From Brachypterus glaber (taxonomy: Eukaryota; Arthropoda; Insecta; Coleoptera; Kateretidae), in assembly GCA_958510825.1 (NCBI GenBank), contig OY294046.1:3596001-3660000 (forward strand): 64,000 nt of DNA, read 5' to 3'. The notes under the pieces were generated by a model that did no database searches, was not told the origin of the DNA, and saw only the letters and a program-made list of their open reading frames with translations. Below are positions 33,238 through 44,206 of this stretch, piece after piece; positions within the stretch are counted from its first letter, which is position 1; every line of letters starts with the position of its first letter. The position numbers and the translations under genes were made by a program.

Positions 33238-34073
33238 AATAGTATATTATTTACCAAGTGAGAGAAGTTTAACATTTTTGACCTGCGTCAAATTGCGGGA
33301 TGAGCGCGCTAGCGCGAAGCCCGCAAGACGCGGTCTAAAATGTTAAAACTTCACTCACGTGGAAAATATAGTATTTTTTTCACTACCAGTACAATTAATT
33401 AGCTATTTATTTATTTAACTTAAATTTAATGAAAAAGCTTATAAATTTAAAAACTCACGCTGGCCGTTCGCGGCCATTAAAAAAACAAATGAATAACTTG
33501 ACATTTCTGGCAGAAATTTTCTGGTGATATGCTAAAATTATTAAGTTAGAAAGTGTTTCCGTGTTAAGTGTAATAAAATATATAAAAATGGAAAGTGAAA
33601 TGCAAAGTGATGATTCTAGTACTCCCCCAGAAATAAGGGGACAGGCGAAAACTTTGAGGGAGAATCTATTGCCTCAAAAATCAATATATGGGGGTTGTAC
33701 CTCTAGTAATCTATGATCCTTACGGTAATATATGGGTTGTATAATCTATGGTTGAATATGATGGACCAATAATTTTCACTTTTCGAAGTGTTTTTTGTAA
33801 AACATGTTTTATAGGTACTAATTTAGTTAATATTTTTTAACTTCATCAATCATGCAATAAATAAATTTGGTGCCTAAAGACACTTGTAAATAGCAATGTG
33901 ATTTAATAATTAAGTGAAACGTCAGATGCCTAAACAGCTGAATAAAAAATTCATTATTAACCATGGTGCAATTTCATTATTTTTAGAACCTCTGACGTCA
34001 TAGGTAGAGAAATAATATTTCTACCAATGAAAAGAACAGTAATAAAGATGTCCCTTTAGGCTGGTGGTGAAAA
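33238..34073 (+). mobile_element. U-family palindrome-plus-TIR element
   Basis: AATAGTATATTATTTACC start. The palindrome (AAGTTTAACATTTT / AATGTTAAAACTTC around GCGCGCTAGCGCG) runs to about 33372. Body TIR TTTTTTTCACTACCAG (33373) opposite CTGGTGGTGAAAAA (34061). Inside is a short coding start at 33590. Confidence 0.72.
33590..33716 (+). pseudogene. Possible Crypton-like recombinase N-terminus
   Basis: ATG after AAAATATATAAAA reads MESEMQSDDSSTPPEIRGQA, KTLRENLLPQKSIYG, then stop. The acidic/serine start followed by a LLPxKS motif resembles, from memory, the first residues of Crypton-type tyrosine recombinases found in many insects. Only about 40 codons remain; no catalytic residues. Confidence 0.35.
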
Positions 34074-34461
34074 ATAATATATTATGCACCTAGTATGCGA
34101 ACTAAGTCTTTAGTGTTCGAGTCTGAAGTTTTTTTGCTGAGACGGAGTCGAGGCAATCAGTCGAGAACACTTAAGACAGTTCGAATACGTGGTGCATATA
34201 CTATTTTTTCTACTACCTATAGCTAGTAACTCCAAATATGAGTTAAAAATAAAGTTTAAAAATTATTTTGACATAGCTGTCAGTTTGACAAGTAATTTGA
34301 AAAAAGTTAGTAGTTGTCTTAAATTTTTTTCATTATTGGCCGTCGTAAATGCTTAACAACGGTCAATAATAAATGAGTTCACTGATTTTATTGGTTGCCA
34401 AGGTAAACAAGCCTTGACAACGGTACATAATATATAAGCTAGCATTTAATTAGGTAGTAGA
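34073..34461 (+). mobile_element. L-family element, copy 2
   Basis: AATATATTATGCACC start. Palindrome closes GGTGCATATACTATT at about 34208. Body TIR TTTTTTCTACTACCTA opposite TAGGTAGTAGA (34451-34461). It directly abuts U on the left and C copy 3 on the right. Confidence 0.72.
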
Positions 34462-35118
34462 GCGGAAAGTTTGTCATACGAGCCGGCAGGCGAGTATGAC
34501 GGTACCGCGAGCGCGGAATGACTATTCCATACGTGTTGTAGACTATACTTTTTCTTCGACTGCAAATATGAAACACTGTGCGGACAAGGTTAAAAACAAT
34601 GTTTTTTGTGACTCGACATTGCAAATGCAACAAAACACATATATTTAAAATAAAGCAATTAATATTATTTAATAATTTTATCAAATTAGTACTTAAAAAA
34701 GATTTTTATTTAATTTTAGCACATATTTACAAATTATAATGCAAAAATTAAAGGTTATGTCAGATTGTTGTGACAGATATCAGGTTTAAATATTTAACGA
34801 TAGATGGAGCAGTTTTAATTTTTTGAACTAAATTGATAAAAGACTGGTCAAATATTAAGAAAAACTAATAAACTTTATGTAATTTTAACGCAAAACTTTA
34901 AACTGCATTAAATTATTCAATATTTCATGGTAAAATATACATATTTTTACTAATTTTGCTACAGTTTTCTTTAGTTTTATAACAAGAGATGGCACTACAT
35001 GTGCTCATTCTAACACTTGATACGGAATATTCATACCATATCTAAAGCTAGAATGGATTCATTCTGTGTTTGAAAAGTGTGTGTATTTGCTTACATTCTA
35101 AAGCAGTCGTAGAAAAAA
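34461..35118 (+). mobile_element. C-family element, copy 3
   Basis: Enters the palindrome at CGGAAAGTTTGTC (the outer arm has been lost at the join with L); body from TTTTTCTTCGACTGC to GCAGTCGTAGAAAAA. Confidence 0.75.
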
Positions 35119-35375
35119 ATAGCAATATTTTATTATGTTTCTGGTTGAGGTAACCTGTTTTTTTTTTTAGTGTAAGATTTACCGATATTTACTTTTTCGG
35201 TGTAAGTTTGCCTAAAATTAAGATAAGAGTTTGGACTATAGCTAGCTAGCAATATTTATTTATATCCCTCCCCCACTAAACGATTTAAAACTAGTTTTAA
35301 TATTTCATTTATTTTTGGAAATGCACGTGTTTTCAATACATGTGTAAGTTGTAAATCATACAGGGTGGGAAAAAA

Positions 35376-35864
35376 ATAGTATATTAAAGTACTAGTTTCA
35401 TAACATACGTTTTTAGCGCACGAGTACAAGTACTAGTGCGCTAAAAACGTGTTATGAAACGAGTGCTTTATACAATTTTTTCTATTTTGCTCTAAAATTA
35501 AAAAAAACTTACATTTAAATTGATGACTGATTTAGGGATTTTTTTTTTGGATTGGCATTACAGTTTACACCATGTTTAAATTTCTAAGAACAAATTATAT
35601 TTTGATATATTTTATAGTCATCTCTTCTCTTTTTTACTGCAATTAACCAAGCCACAATTTTAACATGGTAAAAATAACTTAAACACAATATTTTGTAGAA
35701 AATTCAACTCTAAAGCGACATTGACATTTGCACGGAAAACGTCAAGCGATATGCCAGGTCTGTTGCCAACCCAAAAGAACAAAAAGTACAGACCTGTTAT
35801 GGGCCTATAAGAATACGCAAAATGCGTGTGATTATGAGCTTATAAGAGTCGCAAAATAGAAAAT
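35376..35864 (+). mobile_element. B-family element, copy 4
   Basis: Complete body; the GC-rich palindrome centre is deleted (GCGCACGAGTACAAG joins directly to TACTAGTGCGC). Ends CGCAAAATAGAAAA directly against V. Confidence 0.77.
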
Positions 35865-36132
35865 AGTATATTACGAACCGAGTACGCGAATCTAGTTTTT
35901 AGTGCACGAGAATGTACTGAAAATGGTGCGTATACTATTTTCCCTACGACCTAACACCTAAACATCCAAAAAACGCAAAAATTGTCTAAAAATTAATTTG
36001 TGAATTTGAGGTTATGTGTTTACTCATTCTCTGACAGAAGATATGAAAAATGATCTGATTTTCACTTTCCGACCGCTGTCATGGCAACGGGTGGAAAATG
36101 AGCACTATCTACTAACTAGGTCGTATGAGAAG
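35864..36132 (+). mobile_element. V-family palindrome-plus-TIR element
   Basis: TAGTATATTACGAACCGAGT start, palindrome closing GGTGCGTATACTATT. Body TIR CCCTACGACCTAAC opposite TAGGTCGTATGAG. Short (about 270 bp). Confidence 0.6.
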
Positions 36133-36266
36133 AATTGTGGCTTGGTTCTAAAACGGTCAATGTCACTTTGTCAATAGCAGCGTTTTCACATCAACTCTGG
36201 TGTAATATTTTGAAAACGCTGCTATTACAAAATGACATTGGCCCTTTTAGGACTAAGCCACAGAAT
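36132..36266. mobile_element. Hairpin MITE, ~60 bp arms
   Basis: GTGGCTTGGTTCTAAAACGG and TCAATGTCA, AATAGCAGCGTTTTCA opposite TGAAAACGCTGCTATT, TGACATTGGCCC and TAGGACTAAGCCAC. Confidence 0.68.
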
Positions 36267-36356
36267 TATATGACATAATTCGTGAATTTTTAATAATTTT
36301 AATATTTGTTTTTTTAATTTTAAAAAAAATTATTTTATACTGCACAAATCCAAATT

Positions 36357-37333
36357 ACACAGGCCCACAAAAAAAAATTGTGTGTCTTGGATTCCAATAT
36401 GATATTCCTATGTATTTTTTCCTGCTGAAACCGAATCCGTAACCCGTTTAACCCCTACACGTCAGAATTTTGACATAACCTCAAAAAACACTCGAAAAAC
36501 TACTGAAACCGCTAAAATCATCTACTCCATACCACTTTCACCCCCTTCCTCCAAATTCGTAATTTCGTAACCCCATAATGCCCTAACCTCGGAATACCAT
36601 TACTCCATAACCTCAAAACCCCGTAACCTCATTAAGTAGAAAAATCTGGTTCGGGAAAACAGAACAATTACGTGAAATTTTCTTGTAGAACATAGTTATG
36701 AATAAGTAACTGTATAACCCTAAAATCCCATCACATCTCCTAACCCCTTCACTCTGTAACCCCATATATTATAACCTCTTAACCCCATCATCCTATTCTG
36801 TGGAGAAGTCCGGTTTTCAAAATCATAAGAGTTTTGTGAGTGAAGTCATGAATCAAGGTCTACTTCATTATTTTTTTAACCGGACTTCTCCACAGAATAG
36901 GATAACGGGATAAAGGGGATATAGTATATGGGGTTACGAAGTGAAGGTATTTTGAGGTTATGGTGTTGGGTTATAGAGTTACTTGCCTATGACTATGTTC
37001 CACAAAAAAAACTGAAGAATTTTTTCTGTTTTCCAAACTAGATTATTCTACTTAATGAGGTTACGGGGTTTTGAGGTTATGCGACTATGGTATTATGAGT
37101 TTAGGGGATTATGGAGTTCTGGGGTTATAGAATTAGCAATTTGGGGACAGGGGGGTGACAATGGTATGGCATAGATAATTTTAGCGGTTTCAGTAGTTTT
37201 TCGGGTGTTTTTTGAGGTTATGTCAAAATCCTGACGTGTAAGGTTTAAACGGATTGCCGAGTCAGTTTCAGCGGGAAAAAATACATAATATTATTGGAAT
37301 CCAAGACTCAGAATTTTTTTTGTGGGCCTGTGT
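36357..37333. repeat. Fold-back palindrome X with CCCCxTAAcCTC interior
   Basis: Ends ACACAGGCCCACAAAA and TTTTGTGGGCCTGTGT. Both arms (about 475 and 450 bp) contain strings of short units like ACCCCATAACCTC. The hinge has CCTATTCTGTGGAGAAGTCC and its complement. Confidence 0.75.
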
Positions 37334-37779
37334 TATCCATTGCATATTGTGTCCAGTTTTATTGCAATACTGTCTGCGAATTAAGTAAACCCGATCATGA
37401 CAAAATTTAGATCCCGAAAAATCTCGTTCGTAAGATCGGGATTGTCTTTTTCAATCCCGATAATCTCGGGATTAAAATTTTATACCCAGATCACGCAGTA
37501 TATGTCCCAAAAATATTTTTAGAATGCTGTTATTGACATGGCGGAATGTAAGATAAATTTAGAATTATTACTGCCGATTTGTTTACTTATATCGTATTTA
37601 TTAGCGATACAAATTTTACTTGGCAAACTATCAATACGTTTGTTTCAGCGTGAAAACCATAGACAAGGAAAGACCTCCAAAGCCGTTGCGGAAAAGTGTG
37701 ATAAATGTGCCTTGCGCATCTGCGATAAACTTGCACATGCGCACTATTATTGTTGTTTTTGACAAGTATTTTTAACCTT
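37334..37779. other. Unassigned Chip intron 1 sequence
   Basis: A hydrophobic-looking 74-codon plus-strand frame at 37538-37762 has no support; nothing else is seen. Confidence 0.35.
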
Positions 37780-38057
37780 AGTTATATAAAACAATCCCTA
37801 CTCCCATCTCACTCCCCCAAATCTTATCTCGAACATCACCTAAAATAGTTAAGCATGTTGTAGAATTCTTAGACAGTATCCGCTTCAACCCTTAGATTTA
37901 GCTTACATTCATCCATTCTTTCAAAACTTCTATTATATTATAAATTCTAAAGCCTACAAAAATTAAACCCCGGATTGTCAACGACTGAGAACCACCCAAC
38001 CCTGGCTGATATGGTTAACCACCAAGGCCAATAAAAACGGAAGAAGAAGAAGAAGAC
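37780..38057 (+). mobile_element. Probable LINE 3' UTR with (GAA)n tail
   Basis: Ends GGCTGATATGGTTAACCACC, AAGGCCAATAAAAACGG then (AAG)n. The ending resembles the N-family tail. No coding part remains. Confidence 0.45.
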
Positions 38058-38933
38058 CTTAGTTTTATGTGTCAAATAAAAATTATAAAAAATGCAACAA
38101 AAAACAACAAATATCTACGAAGAAACGTCGAAATAGTTTTTTAAAGTTATTTTATAAGAATTTTTCGAGGTGTGTTTGAATTTCGGGATTTTGTACACCT
38201 ACTTTGAGTACACCAGGGATTGACCCTTTGCTATTCATAAAGCAACAATACAGGTCATATTTAAAGTTATAAACAAATGCAGCAAAAAAAACAATTAAAA
38301 CACAGTAGAAGTCGAAAAATGAACAGAAACAAACGACGATCTGACAGTATTGACAGTATAACCAAACTAATAATTCGTCACAGTATTGGTTTGCCATATA
38401 TCTATTTTCGGACATTTTAAGATTTTTACTGGGGAATTTTTGGAGATAAGACAAATGAATACTGGTGTGTCGAATTGTTTTACGACTGACAGCATTTCAC
38501 AGCTGATAGAGATGCGTACTGCGCAAGGTCAGATATATTGCGTTACGTCATTTCGCTGCCCCGTTCTGTCACAAAATAATCTTGCGCAGGCTGGACTAAT
38601 GGTTCTCTTTCCTTCTCTATGGTGAAAACCCGAAGCTAAACTCCGACCATTTTTTTTTCTCAATAAAGATCTTTTTTTTTTATTATTATTGGACGTATTG
38701 TAATCGTGCCGTTTAGCCTTCGCCATTTTTTTTAATGATTTTTTAAAATTTTGGCCCACAAAAAATATACTGACCAGTAAAAGAGCTTTCCCATTTTTCA
38801 TCTGGACGCGTAAAATATTTTTTTTATCATCAGATTCACTTTCAGCAACCTCAAAAACCTCAACATACCAGTTTTTACGAAAACTACCCCCCCTCCCCTT
38901 AGGGGTTGAAATTAGAAAATTATTATCAGGGGT
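38058..38933. other. Intron 1 stretch with a single K unit
   Basis: 38820-38930 is one K-repeat unit (TTTCAGCAACCTCAAAAACC, CCCCTTAGGGGTTGAAATTAG). A 100-codon minus-strand frame (38454-38152) with a Cys/Phe-rich core lacks any recognisable domain and is probably chance. Confidence 0.4.
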
Positions 38934-39119
38934 AATATCATAAGTGATACTAGGTTAGGTATCGGTGGTTTTTTACATCAATTTTACGAATATTAATCCC
39001 AATGACAAGAATGCAACGACTGCTTTAGCAGTAGTTGCATTTTCCAAAAATTGGGATTAATACGATTAAAATTTGAAAAAAAGGCACCAGTAACTAACCT
39101 AGTATCACGAATTGATATT
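38934..39119. mobile_element. Hairpin MITE (186 bp)
   Basis: GTGATACTAGGTTAGGT opposite TAACCTAGTATCAC, ATTAATCCCAAT opposite ATTGGGATTAAT; the tip is TGCAACGACTGCT / AGCAGTAGTTGCA. Confidence 0.7.
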
Positions 39120-39185
39120 TAGGGAGAGAATATAATTTACATTTAATACACATACCTCTTAATTATAACGTATTAATCCACAACT

Positions 39186-39689
39186 AATAGTATATTCTAT
39201 ACTAGTTATGGAATAAATATTCCGAGCAAGCGGAAAGTTTGTCGGTCCCGCGAGCGCGGAATGACTATTCCATACGTGTTGTAGACTATAGTTTTTCTTC
39301 AACTGAAAATATGAAACACTGTATGGCTTTAAAATGCGGACAAGGTTAAAAACAATGTTTTTTGTGACTCGACATTGTAAATGCAACATAACACATTTTT
39401 TTAAAAAAATCAATTAAAGCTATTTAATAATTTTATCAAATCAGTACTTAAAAAAGAGTTTTGTTTAATTTTAGCACATATTTACAAATTATAATGCAAA
39501 AATTGAAGGTTATGTCAGATTGTTGTGACAAATATCAGGTTTAAATATTTAACGATAGATGGAGCAGTTTTAATTTTTTGAACTAAATTGATAAAAAACT
39601 GGTCAAATATTAAGAAAAACTAATAAACTTTATGTAATTTTAACGCAAAACTTTAAATTGCATTAAATTATTCAATATTTCATGGTGAA

Positions 39690-39743
<54 letters not shown>

Positions 39744-39917
39744 GCTAACCTTGCTACAGTTTTCTTTACTTTTATAAACAAGAGATGGCACTACATGTGC
39801 TCATTCTAACACTTGATACGGAATATTCATACCATATCTAGAGCTAGAATGGATTTTGTTTGTCTGTGTTTGAAAAGTGTGTGTATTTGCTTACATTCTA
39901 AAGCAGTCGTAGAAAAA
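39186..39917 (+). mobile_element. C-family element, copy 4 with (TA)n
   Basis: ATAGTATATTCTATACTAG start, palindrome with CCGCGAGCGCGG, body to GCAGTCGTAGAAAAA. A (TA)15 microsatellite at about 39699-39729 has expanded where other copies have a few AT repeats. Confidence 0.77.
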
Positions 39918-39924
39918 TTATATT

Positions 39925-40052
39925 TTATCTTCGAAGGGCCGCAGCTCCCTTAGGGCTCATTTCCGGACTAACCTCACCGGAACTTTTTTTCATATTTTTT
40001 AACGTAGAATTACCTCTTAAATTTCTCGAACTTATTTCTGAATAACCCTGTA
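39925..40052. mobile_element. D-family right-end fragment
   Basis: TCTTCGAAGGGCCGCAGCTC, GGGCTCATTTCCGGACTAAC, ending ATAACCCTGTA; just downstream of Chip exon 1. Confidence 0.6.
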
Positions 40053-40109
40053 TAATAATAATATTCAATTTTTTATGCTGTGGTAGCATCGTTTTTCAGT
40101 AAATCTCAC

Positions 40110-40180
40110 CTGAAATATGGGCTGCTGAAGGGGGAGCAGAAAAAAGGCTCGCTGTGCAAGTGTGACAGCACGTGACACAT
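40110..40180 (-). CDS. Chi: Chip exon 1 (start codon)
   Basis: ATG at 40180-40178 opens MCHVLSHLHSEPFFCSPFSS then PYF and AG, with donor TTTCAG|GTGAGA at 40110/40109 in phase 2. This exactly matches the one-base start of exon 2 (AG|A = Arg). EPFFCSPFSSPYFR aligns with the N-terminus of vertebrate LDB2 (…DPFYSSPFGPFYRR, from memory). The frame stays open upstream through a GC-rich stretch, so an earlier start is possible. The 12.8 kb intron makes this the less certain exon. Confidence 0.75.
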
Positions 40181-40265
40181 GGGGCCCGGGACTCCAGTTC
40201 GGGGGTGGTGGGATCCCGGCGATCCCACCGGAAGCGGAGCACCGTTACAAATCGTGCTGTCGTAG
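40181..40265 (-). promoter_or_regulatory. GC-rich 5' leader/promoter candidate of Chip
   Basis: Sequence such as GGGATCGCCGGGATCCC directly upstream of the exon 1 ATG contrasts sharply with the AT-rich surroundings. No TATA box at a fixed distance was identified. Confidence 0.35.
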
Positions 40266-40532
40266 ATAAAAAATACACACTGTCACTAATAAATTCGCTT
40301 GCTTGGTGGGTCAAAATCACATGAAATGTTATTTAGAACTTCCTTTAAATCTGGCACTATTTTTCAAAAATTTACGAAACAAAAAGTCTATTGTTTTTCC
40401 TTTTTTAAATTTGACCCAGTATTAAGCGAGACATTTTTAATTGAAACAAGAAAAAATTATCTAAAATGATTAATAAAAATTATTTAAATCAATTACAAAT
40501 TGTAATTGTAATTTAAAATCATTGACTACTAA

Positions 40533-40696
40533 GGGAACGTTCAAGTATTACGTAACGCTCCTAGGGTGGGGTACATTTTGGGGTGTTAAGCCCATGTTAA
40601 TGGTATAGGAAAATAGCGTTAGGGAGGGCCCTCCCTAGGGGGGGGGGGTGTCCCAAATGATAAAAATTTGCGTAACGTAATACTTGAACGTTCTCC
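40533..40696. mobile_element. F-family MITE, copy 1
   Basis: GGGAACGTTCAAGTATTACG ... GTAATACTTGAACGTTCTCC; preceded by TAA. Interior has G-runs. TAA target suggests PIF/Harbinger mobilisation (inference). Confidence 0.75.
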
Positions 40697-40860
40697 AAGT
40701 ACTAAAACGCTAATTAAAGATTTTTTTGCGTTTCTTGGATGAATTAATTTAAGATATAACTTTTTTCTTTCTTAATTATTTCTTACATAATGCTATTCTG
40801 AAAATATGTGTATTTTGTAAATATATATATTAAGTTTTCGCGTATGCGCAAAATAACTAA

Positions 40861-41000
40861 GGGAACGTTCAAGTATTACGTAACGCAAATTTTGATCAAT
40901 CTGGACCCCCCCTTTGTAACGCTATTTTCATATACCATTAACATGGGCGTAACACTCAAAAATGACCCCCCCACCCTAGGAGCGTTACGTAATACTTCCC
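40861..41000. mobile_element. F-family MITE, copy 2
   Basis: GGGAACGTTCAAGTATTACG to GCGTTACGTAATACTTCCC with TAA on both sides (40858-60, 41001-03). The right end has lost the GAACGTTC block. Confidence 0.75.
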
Positions 41001-41003
41001 TAA

Positions 41004-41890
41004 GCTGTACCATAGATCTGCCTATTTTTTTTAATAAGAATTAATAGGTTTTATCAAGGGAGGCATTGAAATCGTAAATTTTACAACATCATATCATTTT
41101 GACAAGAGATTTTAAAAGTTGGGTTAAGGTTTTGACAAAAACCGTCCAGGATAAAATACAGTAAATACTGTTTTTTTTTGTTAGTTTTTTTTATTGTACT
41201 ATTTAAATTATTCTTATAATGCTTTATAATTAGAAAAGTTATGTAAATTAAGTTGTTTTATTTTTCCGATAAATTTGAATCTAATTTTAATTTTTAGAAA
41301 AAAAAATCAAAGCGGATACTGTTTTTTTGCTTTGATATGTTTTGAATTTGACAAATAAATAACCTTACTTTAAAAGTTAATTCTCACCTGTCAAACTAAA
41401 TCAAACTATGTTGTAGAATGTACGATTTCATGCCCACCTTGAAAAAACCGATAAATGCTTTTTAAAAAAATTCGGCAGAGATTAAGGTCTATGGTTGTAC
41501 ATTAGAAAAAAAGCTTACAATAAAAAATGCTTAAACCAGGCGCAATTTAAAATGTTCTTGCAAATGGGCGTAATTAGTGGGGCGTAACCACCCAAATGAA
41601 ATAAAATTTAAAATTTTACCTCACTCCTAAATAGTTATAATTAATTTTTATATAAAAAATATACTTGTAATTAGCCCCATATTAATGAGGTGCTAATTTA
41701 TCTAGCACCCCCCCCCCCAAATTCTTAGGTAGCCCCTGGCAATATTTTCTCCTATTTTCGCCCATGTTCTTGCATTTAAAAAATGCATTCTTCAGAGCGG
41801 ATCAAAAGTCACCCCCTCCTCTTAACTTTTGAACGAGTTGACATATCAACTTCAAATTTAGAACCCTTAAATAAGACAACCCAATTGGAT
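41004..41890. other. AT-rich, one W fragment
   Basis: About 41795-41890 is a W-family arm fragment (CTTAACTTTTGAACGAGTTG); the rest shows nothing recognisable. Confidence 0.4.
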
Positions 41891-41893
41891 ATA

Positions 41894-42512
41894 CAGAGCG
41901 GTCCAAAAGTCACCTCCCCTCTTAACTTTTGAACCAGTTGAGATATCGACTTCAAATTTGGACTTTGAAATAAGACAACTTAAACTATCTTTAAGCATAT
42001 ATTTAATACTTTCAGCTCTTAAAATGTGGGCAGGGGGGCATGGGGCACATTGTTTTAAATGGAAAGGGGGGTCGTGTAATACATTATTTTAAAGCTTATA
42101 AAATTCTCCATTTAACTCCATATTTTTAAATAAAAAAAAAATTGGGTTTAAAATGGGGTTGAAAATGGTTATTAATGTCAAAATTCCTCAAAAAAAAAAA
42201 ACAAATAATTTTTAAAAAATGCCTAATTTCATCATAAAAAAATTTTAATTATACTTTTAAACTAATTTTAGTTGACATAAATAAATATTTATAAAAAAAA
42301 ACTTGAAAAATCGAATGTTTTAGTAAAACGACCCCCCTTTCCATTTAAAAAATGTCCCCCCATGCCCCCCTGCCCACAGTTTAAGAGTTGAAAATATCAA
42401 ATATATGCTAAAAGATAGTTTAAGTTGTCTTATTTAAGAGTTCTAAATTTGAAGTCGATATCTCAACTCGTTCAAAAGTTAAAAGGGGGGGGGTGACTTT
42501 TGGACCGCACTG
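41894..42512. mobile_element. W-family TA-flanked palindrome
   Basis: CAGAGCGGTCCAAAAGTCAC opposite GTGACTTTTGGACCGCACTG, TA at both borders. Arms share CTTAACTTTTGAACCAGTTG, GGGCAGGGGGGCATGG and complements. A further degenerate arm follows to about 42670. Confidence 0.72.
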
Positions 42513-42761
42513 TATGTGATATTTTCAGCTTTTAAAACGTGGACAGGGAGACATGGAGGGGATTTTTTTTAAAGATAGTATAACTTATCTTATTTGTTTT
42601 AAATTTGGAGTAGATATGTCAACTCGTTCAAAGGTTAAAAGGGAGGGAGGGGCATTTGGACCGCACTGTGTGTTCTGTATAAAATATTTTATTACTGTTA
42701 TTATTATTAAATAAGTTATTATTATTAATATACAGTCCAGATAAAAAACTGCGGTGGCGTT

Positions 42762-43010
42762 CTACGCGGTCATAATAACGTATAGATCACCGGCGTGTTG
42801 GATGCATCGTACGCACGTTACGACGTCGTCCCCATAGAGGCACGACTGCACTAAATCGAATGTCAACCGCTTCCACGTGAACCTATGCACGGAGCTGGCG
42901 CGTAGAGCTGTCGAATGATCCACGCTGCCCCCATCAGTAAAACTGCACCATCTACCAAATTTTTGTGGATGCTGCACCGTTTTAAAAATACGACGTGGCT
43001 AGTTTCACGT
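42762..43010 (-). CDS. Coding-like island, unknown
   Basis: Minus-strand frame ending FTWKRLTFDLVQSCLYGDDV, VTCVRCIQHAGDLYVIMTA-stop, with GC-rich codons unlike the surrounding repeats. A possible acceptor lies near TTTTTAAAACGGTGCAG. No family recognised. An overlapping frame on the same strand (…IIRQLYAPAPCIGSRGSG) is equally long, so the real frame is uncertain. It could be a last exon of a gene reading leftward. Confidence 0.3.
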
Positions 43011-43104
43011 CCGACGGAACATAACCTAATTCCTTGGTTTACTTTGGTTTTTTCGCCCGTTTGGGAACATTCAAGTATTACGTAACGCAATTTTGATAAT
43101 TTTT

Positions 43105-43330
43105 TTTCCCTCATAGAACTTTTTCCTGAAAAATTCAATACGATCGGATTATTGGTTCTTGAGTTATCGTGTCTACAAAAATCGTGACATCAGACGGACA
43201 GAAGGACAGACGGACATTTGAAAAAAAAAAAGTTTCTTATTTTTTCATGAAACAAATTTATATCCAAGATTTTTTTATCTAGGACGATTTTTGAAATTTT
43301 TTGAAAATTTGAAACTACCGTATATTATTC
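43105..43330. repeat. GACAGA-type dispersed repeat
   Basis: TTCTTGAGTTATCGTGTC, CAGACGGACAGAAGGACAGA; same class as at 2.8, 24.4, 49.5 and 53.4 kb. Confidence 0.5.
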
Positions 43331-43427
43331 TAGCACTGGCGCTGTGAATAATAAAATTTCAGCCCTTCTAGTATCCCGGAACATACTTTAATTATTTTTT
43401 TTATTTACGACAATGAACATAGGTTAA

Positions 43428-44206
43428 GAGGCTGTCCATATATTACGTAACGCAATTTTTCGAAAAATTGACCCCCCCCCTGTGTAACAAACTGTCACAT
43501 TTACCAACACCCCCCCTCCCCCCTGCGTAACGCGTAACAATATAAAAAATTGTATTTTTTTTTCTAACATATCTTGATACAGAATTCCGCATAATGCAAA
43601 ACGGTAAAAAGACAGTGTAAAAATGATACATATTTATTATAATAATACATATAGTACTTAATGTACTTAAACGAAAAAATCACTCAAACTTAAAAAAAAT
43701 ATTCATAATCAATATCACACAGGGAAAAAATACTAGGTACCTCTTTTTACACTAGGTACCTCTTTTTACACTAAGTGCCACATATAACACGTATATTGTT
43801 TATGCACAGGTACACAAAATAGTATACACATTGGTGTTCTGTGAGTACACATTCCGCGCGAAAATGTATCATCGCCGATGATTCATCGGCAAGATCACGC
43901 AAGAACAGGGCCGAAAGATTTTTTTTTAATATCAATGTCAACAGTTTTTTTACTGATTACAATATTATTTAAATATGCATAGTTTCGTCAATTTTTGTGT
44001 GAAAAAGGGGGATTATGGGCCACTAAATAGTAATTTATGTTCAAATAAAAATACATCTGCCAAACTTAGGAAATAAACATTAAATTTATTAAATTCCGTT
44101 ACGTAACGTTTACCTTGACTGACACCCCCCCTCCCCCCTGTCACAAACTGTAACAATTTCTCTGACCCCCCCCCCTAGGTGCGTTACGTAATATATGGAC
44201 AGCCCC
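43428..44206. mobile_element. F-type 779 bp MITE with TAA duplication
   Basis: TAA at 43425-27 and 44207-09. Ends GAGGCTGTCCATATATTACG and CGTAATATATGGACAGCCCC. Inside are direct repeats of ACTAGGTACCTCTTTTTAC (about 43732 and 43752). It interrupts the right end of the coding-like island at 44.2 kb. Confidence 0.78.

Larger units (their letters stand above)
18550..40180 (-). other. Chi: Chip (LIM-domain-binding protein, Ldb) gene span
   Basis: Eight minus-strand coding exons (40180-40110, 27290-27194, 26228-26126, 25621-25449, 24797-24588, 23889-23766, 20123-19996, 18810-18550) have GT-AG borders and matching phases. They sum to 1167 nt, i.e. 388 codons plus stop. Chip/Ldb is a nuclear adaptor: its N-terminal part dimerises and its C-terminal LID binds LIM domains of LIM-homeodomain and LMO proteins, bridging enhancers to promoters. 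Length is close to vertebrate LDB2 (about 373 aa). Intron 1 is 12.8 kb and largely transposons. Insect Chip often has alternative N-termini, so other first exons may exist. Confidence 0.93.

Noticed and set aside
38152..38454. 100-codon minus frame with a Cys/Phe-rich segment
   Set aside because: No start context, domain or splice support; low-complexity composition.
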